A stretch of DNA of 64,000 nt. Source: DASQFQ01 sp963805525 (GTDB lineage Bacteria; Actinomycetota; Thermoleophilia; Solirubrobacterales; Solirubrobacteraceae). Position numbers and translations under genes: made by a program. Positions 58,949 through 64,000 of the stretch are shown here, one piece after another (the first letter of the stretch is position 1; each line of letters begins with the position of its first letter). The DNA lies in the NCBI GenBank assembly GCA_963805525.1, contig CAWDUT010000004.1, positions 930,001 to 994,000 on the forward strand. The letters are read 5' to 3'. The notes beneath the pieces were generated by a model. The model did not search any database and was not told the origin of the DNA. It was given only the letters and a program-made list of their open reading frames with translations.

Positions 58949-58977
58949 GGTCTACTCCTCGAACCCACCCCTGTCAA
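58949..58977 (-). promoter_or_regulatory. Housekeeping-type promoter of the candidate RNA
   Basis: TTGACA (58972-58977), 17-nt spacer, TAGACC (58949-58954) on the minus strand; the start point should be near 58942. It is the only consensus -35 hexamer at correct spacing noticed in the window. Confidence 0.65.
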
Positions 58978-58989
58978 ACGGGCTCGCGA

Positions 58990-59415
58990 TCAGGCTTTGA
59001 GATGCGGGTACTCGGCCTCGACGAGCGCCCGATAGCGGGCGTAGACGGGCTTCGTGATGGGGATCAGAGACAGCGCCGCGTTGACGTCGCCGCCGGTCTT
59101 GATCCGCCGCCGCGCGATCGCCACCGCGACGTTCTCCTTGCCCTGGAAGTACCTGTTGGCGGTCTGCGAGGACATCTGCATCTTGACCTTGGGCTTCCAG
59201 TCGACGTCGTCGGACCACTCCCAGTGGAGGTTGCCCTCGTCGCCCGCGCCGGCGCGGATGTTCACGACCAGGTCGTAGTCGTCGAACTCGAAGCGCTGCG
59301 GCACGTCGGCGTCGCGCAGCGCGGGCCCCATCGCGGGGTCCTCGCTCATCATCGTGAAGATCTCGTCGATCACCGTCCGGAACTCCTTGACGGAGTCGAA
59401 CTCGGGATCGGCCAT
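58990..59415 (-). CDS. SCP2 sterol-binding-like protein
   Basis: 141 residues: an N-terminal helical part (EFDSVKEFRTVIDEIFTMM), then strands YDLVVNIRAGAGDEG and WKPKVKMQMSSQTANRYFQG, and a helix with NVAVAIARRRIKTGGDV, the typical SCP2 lipid-carrier order. No catalytic function expected. Its ATG overlaps the stop of the Lys/Ala-rich protein gene (TGATG), so the two are co-translated. Downstream is the structured RNA and the cyclase gene. Confidence 0.78.
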   Translation of the reverse strand: MADPEFDSVKEFRTVIDEIFTMMSEDPAMGPALRDADVPQRFEFDDYDLVVNIRAGAGDEGNLHWEWSDDVDWKPKVKMQMSSQTANRYFQGKENVAVAIARRRIKTGGDVNAALSLIPITKPVYARYRALVEAEYPHLKA

Positions 59416-59906
59416 CAGGACTGCTTCGCGGCGGGCTTCCGTGAGGAGGCCGGCTTGCTGGTCCCGGAGGACTTGGCGGCGGGCTTCCGTGAGGAGGTTG
59501 CCTTGCGGGTCGTGCCCGAGGCCTTCGCGGCGGTCTTGCGGGCGGCCGTCTTGCGCGCCGCGGGCTTGCGGGTCGCCGCGCGCTTGCGGCTCGCCGCCGG
59601 CTTGCGGCTGGTCGTGGCCGCGGGCTTCGCCGACCCACCGCCGCGCTCCAGCGCGGCGACGCGGCTCGAGAGCGCCTCGACCTGCTTCTTGATGTCCTCC
59701 AGCACGCCGAGCTGATCGACCATCTCGCGCAGCCGGCCGGCCGCGCCGGCGACCTCGTCGACGAGGTCCTGCGCGCGGGTGCGCGTGGACTGCGCCTGAT
59801 CGGCGGTGGCATGGAAGGTGCGCTCGACTGCTGTGCGCACGGCGCCGACCGCGTCGGTGCCGGGATTGTCCTTCTTCTTGGACTTCTTCTTGTCCTTCTT
59901 CGCCAT
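59415..59906 (-). CDS. Phasin-like protein with histone H1-type Lys/Ala/Pro tail
   Basis: 163 residues. A basic start (MAKKDKKKSKKKDN), then an amphipathic coiled coil (about 20-90; VAGAAGRLREMVDQLGVLED, VEALSSRVAALE), then about 65 residues of RKPAA/RKTAAK-type repeats. Such proteins coat polyhydroxyalkanoate granules (PhaF type) or bind DNA non-specifically. The frame is open far upstream but that part is antisense to the phosphorylase gene; ATG 59906 is the true-looking start, with TAGACT 10 nt before it. Confidence 0.83.
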   Translation of the reverse strand: MAKKDKKKSKKKDNPGTDAVGAVRTAVERTFHATADQAQSTRTRAQDLVDEVAGAAGRLREMVDQLGVLEDIKKQVEALSSRVAALERGGGSAKPAATTSRKPAASRKRAATRKPAARKTAARKTAAKASGTTRKATSSRKPAAKSSGTSKPASSRKPAAKQS

Positions 59907-59916
59907 GGCGCGCGCA

Positions 59917-59922
59917 AGTCTA
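59917..59922 (-). promoter_or_regulatory. Possible -10 element of the phasin/histone-like gene
   Basis: TAGACT ends 10 nt before the ATG at 59906, inside the 21-bp divergent gap. Confidence 0.3.
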
Positions 59923-59927
59923 GTTCC

Positions 59928-60632
59928 ATGCCGGGTCCGATGGCGAGTCCTCCCCTGCATCTGAAGCCGAACGCCCCCGTCGCCGAGCGCGCGCTGTTGC
60001 CCGGCGACCCCGGCCGCGCGCTGCGGATGGCGACCCACCTGCTCGACTCGCCGATGCAGGTGCTCAACACCAACCGTGGGCTGTGGGGCTACACCGGCAC
60101 CGCGTCCGACGGCGCGCCGCTGACGATCCAGAGCACGGGCATGGGCGGCCCGACGACCGCGATCGTGGCGGAGGAGCTGATCGGGCTCGGCGCGGAGCGA
60201 CTCGTGCGCGTCGGCACCTGCGGCGGGCTCGACGGTCAGGAGCTCGGCTCGCTGCTGGTGGCCGGCGCGGCGCTGTGCGAGGACGGGACGAGCCGCGCGC
60301 TCGGCGGCGGCGAGCGCGCGTCGGCGGACTGCGAGCTGACCGCGGCGCTCGAGCGCATCGCCGGCCCGGCGCTGGTCGTCGCCTCCTCGGACCTCTTCTA
60401 CGACCCGGACACCGAGCGCCCCGGCCGCTGGAGCGCGGCCGGCGCGGTGGCGGTCGAGATGGAGGCGGCCACGCTGTTCACGCTCGCGCGGCTGCGCGGC
60501 GTTGCCGCCGGCTGCCTGCTGATCGTCTCCGACCGCGTGCCCGAGGGGGTGCACATCGGCGACGACGAGCTGCACGCCGCCGAGCTGCGGCTCGGCGAGG
60601 TGGCGGTCGCGGCGCTCCCCGCGCCTAGCTAG
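59928..60632 (+). CDS. Nucleoside phosphorylase (PNP/UDP family)
   Basis: 234 residues; phosphorolysis of purine or pyrimidine nucleosides. Motifs are LLPGDPGRALRMA (phosphate/ribose), TIQSTGMGGPTTAIVAEEL, RVGTCGGLDGQELG, AVAVEMEAATLFTLARL (ribose-binding Glu in EMEA) and LIVSDRVPEG (base-protonating Asp). These fit the DeoD/Udp branch. ATG at 59928; a second ATG at 59940 is possible. It is convergent with the coiled-coil gene, stops sharing CTAG. Confidence 0.9.
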   Translation: MPGPMASPPLHLKPNAPVAERALLPGDPGRALRMATHLLDSPMQVLNTNRGLWGYTGTASDGAPLTIQSTGMGGPTTAIVAEELIGLGAERLVRVGTCGGLDGQELGSLLVAGAALCEDGTSRALGGGERASADCELTAALERIAGPALVVASSDLFYDPDTERPGRWSAAGAVAVEMEAATLFTLARLRGVAAGCLLIVSDRVPEGVHIGDDELHAAELRLGEVAVAALPAPS

Positions 60633-61099
60633 CCCTTCGCCTTCTTGCGCGCCGGCTTCGCCTTGGCCTTCGGCTTCGGCTTCTCGTCGACCTCCAGGCG
60701 CTCCTGCTCGCGCGGCTGCGGCGCCGGGCGGGCGTCGAGCGCGGACGACAGCGAGCCGAGCTCGGCGCTGAGCGCGGCGAGATGGCCCTCGATCGCCGCC
60801 AGGCGCTCGTCGATCGCCGGCGTCTGGAGCCGCTGGTCGAGCCGGTCGACGCCGTCCTCGATGCCCTCCAGCCGCTGCGAGACCGAGCGCAGGCGCCGCG
60901 TCAGCCGCTCGATGTCGGCCGCCGACGGGATGTTGAGGGCGCCCATCGCGGCCTCCTGGGCCTGGACGGCGCGCTCGCGCGCCTCGAACGCGCGGGAGAT
61001 CGCGCCGTTGACGAGCGGGTTCTCGAGCAGGTCCTGGGCGAGCTTGCCCAGGGCGTCCTCGCTCGAGCGCGCGAGCTTGTCGCGCACGCTGTCGGTCAT
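60629..61099 (-). CDS. Coiled-coil (phasin-like) protein with basic tail
   Basis: 156 residues from ATG 61099, which has a GAGGAG ribosome-binding site. A helical head (TDSVRDKLARSSEDALGKLA, ISRAFEARERAVQAQEAAMG) leads into a heptad-rich segment (RLRSVSQRLEGIEDGVDRLD) and a Lys/Pro/Ala tail (KPKPKAKAKPARKKAKG). The build resembles the gene at 59415, and both may bind granules or nucleic acid. An in-frame ATG at 61117 is less likely. Confidence 0.8.
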   Translation of the reverse strand: MTDSVRDKLARSSEDALGKLAQDLLENPLVNGAISRAFEARERAVQAQEAAMGALNIPSAADIERLTRRLRSVSQRLEGIEDGVDRLDQRLQTPAIDERLAAIEGHLAALSAELGSLSSALDARPAPQPREQERLEVDEKPKPKAKAKPARKKAKG

Positions 61100-61357
61100 G
61101 GAAAGCTCCTCTGTCATCGGTTTCTGACCCTCAACTTGAGCTTCAGGTCAGGTTGTGCGGAGGTTGATTAGGACTGACTTCCTACCAATACGAGCAATAG
61201 CCGCAAGGTATCGGGCAGTTAACCGTTCTCTAATTGCAAGACACCAAGCCACTCAGTAGCGTGACCGGCGTCCCGGGGCCTCGTGGAAGAGTCGCACCCG
61301 CGGCGTCGAAACGCTCGTGAAGATGCGAAGCAGCGCGCGGGGGGACGCGTACTCGAA

Positions 61358-63874
61358 ATGAAAAGACGGAAGCTGATCATCGCGGTGATCGTGGCCACGG
61401 TTGGCCTCGGCGTCGCTGCGCTCCCAGCCGCGGCCGAGTTGCACTCGGTCACCGTCGTCCTCGTCACGGGCCAGCGCATCACCAAGACGGTCGACATCGC
61501 GCCCGGCACGCCCGCCTCGCAGATCGTCGTCCCCGGTATCACGGGCGCGATCGCGCAGATCATCGACAACGGCCCGATCAACGTGCCGACGCCGACCGGC
61601 ACGCCGCTCCCGACCGTCACCGCCGTCCCGACGATTCCCGGCACCAAGCCGAAGCCGAAGCCCAAGCCCACGCCGACGCCAAACGGCAACGGCAAGCCGG
61701 GCGCGCCGAACCGCAGCCAGGGCGGCTCCGGCCAGGCGGGCTCCGGGCGGCCGACCGCCAACAAGAAGTTCAAAGCCGGCAACCTCAACAGCAAGAAGCT
61801 CGTCTCCGAGCTCAAGCGCAAGGCCAAGAAGAAGGCCGCCGACAAGGTTCACGGGCGCGCGATCGATGGCGCCCCGACGCTCGACAACCCGACCTTCTCG
61901 CTCGCGCAGCCCGGCGCGGCCCCGATCGGCGTCCCGAACTTCTTCATCGACAAGTTCCGGATCCCGCCCTTCCTGCTCCCGCTCTACCAGGCCGCCGGCA
62001 TCGAGTACGGCGTGCGCTGGGAGGTCCTGGCGGCGATCAACGAGATCGAGACCGACTACGGCCGCAACCTCAACGTGTCCACCGCCGGCGCCGAGGGCTG
62101 GATGCAGTTCATGCCCGCGACGTGGAAGCAGTACGGCGTCGACGCCAACAAGGACAACCTGCGCGATCCGTACAACCCGGCCGACGCGATCTTCGCCACC
62201 GCCCGCTACCTCAAGGCCGCCGGCGCGGAGCAGGACCTGCGCAAGGCGATCTTCGCCTACAACCACGCCGACTGGTACGTCGACTCGGTCCTCATGCGCG
62301 CGCGTCTGATCGGCGGCCTGCCCTCGAACTTCGTCGGCTCGCTCACCGGCCTCACCCAGGGCCACTTCCCGGTCGCCGCCAAGGCCACCTACGCCGACGA
62401 CTTCACCGAGGCGGACGCGAAGAAGGCCACGAAGCACTCGCGCAAGCTCGGTAACCGTGCACTCGTGGTTCAGGGTTCGCAGCACCGCCGCGGGATCAAG
62501 ATCTTCGCCCGCCGCGGCGCGCCGGTCGTCGCGGTCAACGACGGCAGGATCGTCCGCGTCGGCGAGAACAAGCGTCTCGGCAAGTTCGTCGAGCTGCAGG
62601 ACACCTACGGCAACACCTACACGTACGCACGCCTGAAGAAGGTCAGCAAGAGCTACCCGGCGCCGCGCCTGCACACGACGACGCAGAAGCAGGTCGCGAA
62701 GGAGCTCGCGCTCCCGGCCAAGGACGCCGCGCCGACCGCGCCCGCGTCCTCGACCACGAAGAAGGCGACCAAGCGCACGGCCAAGTCGAGGCAGCCGAAC
62801 CGCCATGTGAAGCGCGGCAAGACCGTCAAGCCCGCCACCCCGGCGCCGGTGATCACGACCAAGCAGCGGCTCTTCGCCCACCCGCAGCGACCCAACGCGG
62901 GGCGCGCCGGCGGCGAGCAGCAGGAGTACCAGCGCACCGGCAAGATCGACGGCAGCTCCGGCTTCAAGAACTACTTCAGCAAGGTCTTCGGGCTCGACCG
63001 CAAGGACGTCCGCATCAAGCGCCTGCGCCCGGGCGCGCGCGTGGTGGCCGGCACCGTCCTCGGCCGCATCGGCAAGGTCGACGCGGTGAAGGCCCCGCAC
63101 ATGCTGTTCGAGATCCGCCCGGCCGGCCGCGGCGCCCCGCGGATCGATCCGAAGCCGATCCTCGACGGCTGGAAGCTGCTCGAGTCGACAGCGATCTACC
63201 GCGCGGCGGGCAAGAACCCGTTCTTCGGCCCGGACGCCAAGCAGCCGACGATCGGCCAGATCCTGCTGATGAGCAAGGAGGCGCTGGTCCAGCACGTGCT
63301 CGCCAACCCGCGCATCGAGGTCTACTCGTGCGGGCGCGAGGACATCCGCACCGGCCAGATCGACCGGCGCGTGCTGGCGACGCTCGAGTTCCTCGCCGCC
63401 TCCGGCCTGCGACCGACCGTCTCGACGCTCAAGTGCGGCCACTCGCTGATGACCGTGTCGGGCAACATCTCCCAGCACTCGTCGGGCAACGCGGTCGACA
63501 TCGCCAAGATCAACGGCATCCCGATCATCGGCCACCAGGGCAAGGGCTCGATCACCGAGCTCACCGTGCAGCGGCTGCTGACGCTGCAGGGCACGATGAA
63601 GCCGGACCAGATCATCACGCTGATGAAGTTCGACGGCGCCGACAACACGCTGGCGATGGCCGACCACAACGACCACATCCACATCGGCTGGAAGCCGCTG
63701 TACGGGACGAACAGCAAGGCTGCCAAGCAGGTCAACGCGGTGCTGAAGCCCAAGCAATGGATCAAGCTGATCGACCGGCTCGAGAACATCGACAACCCGG
63801 AGGTCAGCCTGAAGCCGTCGAAGCACGCGCTGAAGGTCACCGAGCGCGCCTCCGAGGCGCACCGCGGCGAGTAA
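61358..63874 (+). CDS. Secreted murein hydrolase: MltB-like transglycosylase / degenerate M23 / M15-like peptidase
   Basis: 838 residues. Signal peptide (KLIIAVIVATVGLGVAALPAAA), a Pro/Thr/Lys linker, then a lytic transglycosylase (about 203-315) with catalytic Glu in NEIETDYGRN and GAEGWMQFMPATWKQYG. An M23-like region follows (about 363-590; RRGIKIFARRGAPVVAVNDG to APHMLFEIRP), where the usual metal Asp and second HxH His are replaced (Lys and Leu), so it is probably inactive. The last part (about 650-790) has the M15-like zinc motif HSSGNAVD and DHIHIGW. No promoter hexamer or clear ribosome-binding site was identified. Acts on the cell wall outside the membrane. Confidence 0.9.
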   Translation: MKRRKLIIAVIVATVGLGVAALPAAAELHSVTVVLVTGQRITKTVDIAPGTPASQIVVPGITGAIAQIIDNGPINVPTPTGTPLPTVTAVPTIPGTKPKPKPKPTPTPNGNGKPGAPNRSQGGSGQAGSGRPTANKKFKAGNLNSKKLVSELKRKAKKKAADKVHGRAIDGAPTLDNPTFSLAQPGAAPIGVPNFFIDKFRIPPFLLPLYQAAGIEYGVRWEVLAAINEIETDYGRNLNVSTAGAEGWMQFMPATWKQYGVDANKDNLRDPYNPADAIFATARYLKAAGAEQDLRKAIFAYNHADWYVDSVLMRARLIGGLPSNFVGSLTGLTQGHFPVAAKATYADDFTEADAKKATKHSRKLGNRALVVQGSQHRRGIKIFARRGAPVVAVNDGRIVRVGENKRLGKFVELQDTYGNTYTYARLKKVSKSYPAPRLHTTTQKQVAKELALPAKDAAPTAPASSTTKKATKRTAKSRQPNRHVKRGKTVKPATPAPVITTKQRLFAHPQRPNAGRAGGEQQEYQRTGKIDGSSGFKNYFSKVFGLDRKDVRIKRLRPGARVVAGTVLGRIGKVDAVKAPHMLFEIRPAGRGAPRIDPKPILDGWKLLESTAIYRAAGKNPFFGPDAKQPTIGQILLMSKEALVQHVLANPRIEVYSCGREDIRTGQIDRRVLATLEFLAASGLRPTVSTLKCGHSLMTVSGNISQHSSGNAVDIAKINGIPIIGHQGKGSITELTVQRLLTLQGTMKPDQIITLMKFDGADNTLAMADHNDHIHIGWKPLYGTNSKAAKQVNAVLKPKQWIKLIDRLENIDNPEVSLKPSKHALKVTERASEAHRGE

Positions 63875-63879
63875 AGGGA

Positions 63880-63905
63880 GCGGCTGCGAGCCGCCGCTTC
63901 TCCTT
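63880..63905 (+). terminator. Weak terminator hairpin after the murein hydrolase gene
   Basis: GCGGCT-GCG-AGCCGC stem (63880-63894) followed by CGCTTCTCCTT, 5 bp past the stop codon. Confidence 0.45.
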
Positions 63906-63906
63906 C

Positions 63907-64000
63907 GTGCAGTGGGAGTTCGCCGGGCGACTCGGGCCTGAGGCGGGTCGCTACGTCGTTCGCCGGTACGCGGGCGATGATCCGCGCCATGTCGTGGTGA
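63907..64000 (+). CDS. Start of a possible gene, cut by window edge
   Basis: An open frame from GTG 63907 to the right edge, 31 codons, beginning VQWEFAGRLGPEAGRYVVRR. Codon use and mixed composition look coding; no ribosome-binding site, and it starts right after the terminator-like hairpin. Function unknown. Confidence 0.4.
   Translation, partial: MQWEFAGRLGPEAGRYVVRRYAGDDPRHVVV

Noticed and set aside
58937..58977. tRNA-like fragment (GGTTCGAGG on the minus strand)
   Set aside because: No matching acceptor, D or anticodon arms; the sequence is the spacer of the TTGACA-TAGACC promoter.
59415..60575. Upstream extension of the phasin/histone-like gene to 386 codons
   Set aside because: The extra N-terminus is antisense to the nucleoside phosphorylase and low-complexity; ATG 59906 fits the protein start.
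61100..61357. Search for a c-di-AMP riboswitch before the murein hydrolase gene, prompted by disA in the window
   Set aside because: No recognisable ydaO-type core; the 258-bp gap shows no clear structure.

Overview
The window is very G+C-rich, densely coded DNA with G/C-ending codons, many GTG starts and many 1-4 bp ATGA/GTGA/TGATG gene overlaps. CarD, DisA, ClpC, a BTAD/SARP regulator, MMPL and EamA proteins and an AbiEi-DUF559 protein point to Actinomycetota. The protein style suggests a soil member of the Thermoleophilia (Solirubrobacter/Conexibacter-like); that class assignment is an inference. No rRNA, tRNA, insertion sequence, prophage or CRISPR was seen.

A backbone of housekeeping genes lies on the minus strand. 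Read leftwards from the right it runs tilS-hpt-ftsH, folP-folB, folK, coaX-dusB-greA-lysS, clpC, radA, disA-carD-ispD, ispF and cysS (cut by the left edge). From memory of the M. tuberculosis genome this is nearly the order of Rv3625c to Rv3580c, so the string is old. It is broken by accessory blocks, many of them on the plus strand. These are: a lipid block (0.7-3.3 kb); an MFS-ABM-VOC-ECF sigma cassette (3.4-6.3 kb); a membrane glycosyltransferase-like gene plus an odd gene-free stretch splitting radA from disA (11.6-14.6 kb); a SARP regulator divergent from a Ser/Thr kinase, then an AbiEi-like protein (16-21.9 kb); a PaoABC-type molybdenum hydroxylase (21.9-25.4 kb); a MarR regulator beside a broken NmrA gene and a set of small enzymes (25.4-29.8 kb); a 1,867-residue PKD-repeat exoprotein (36.6-42.2 kb); a TetR-MMPL-thioesterase unit wedged between folB and folK (43.4-46.8 kb); a SpoIIE-GNAT signalling protein and an ECF41 sigma factor with its target gene (49.3-53.9 kb); and a MerR-like/adenylate cyclase gene with a structured leader (57.6-59 kb). 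The right end holds two histone/phasin-like proteins, a nucleoside phosphorylase and a multidomain murein hydrolase.

Regulation is unusually legible. Many first genes of transcription units carry a TAnnnT hexamer only 5-10 nt before the start codon and no Shine-Dalgarno sequence, so leaderless or near-leaderless mRNAs seem common. The ECF41 gene faces an epimerase gene with an exact TGTCACA-N16-CGTC promoter. carD appears to start at ATC behind a perfect AGGAGG. A promoter, a compact three-way-junction RNA and an intrinsic terminator sit directly before the cyclase gene; this is the best candidate in the window for an undescribed element. Two short reading frames, each followed by a G5-6-A-loop hairpin, lie between the ECF41 gene and the SpoIIE-GNAT gene. 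A perfect 20-bp hairpin holds the AbiEi-like start codon in its loop.
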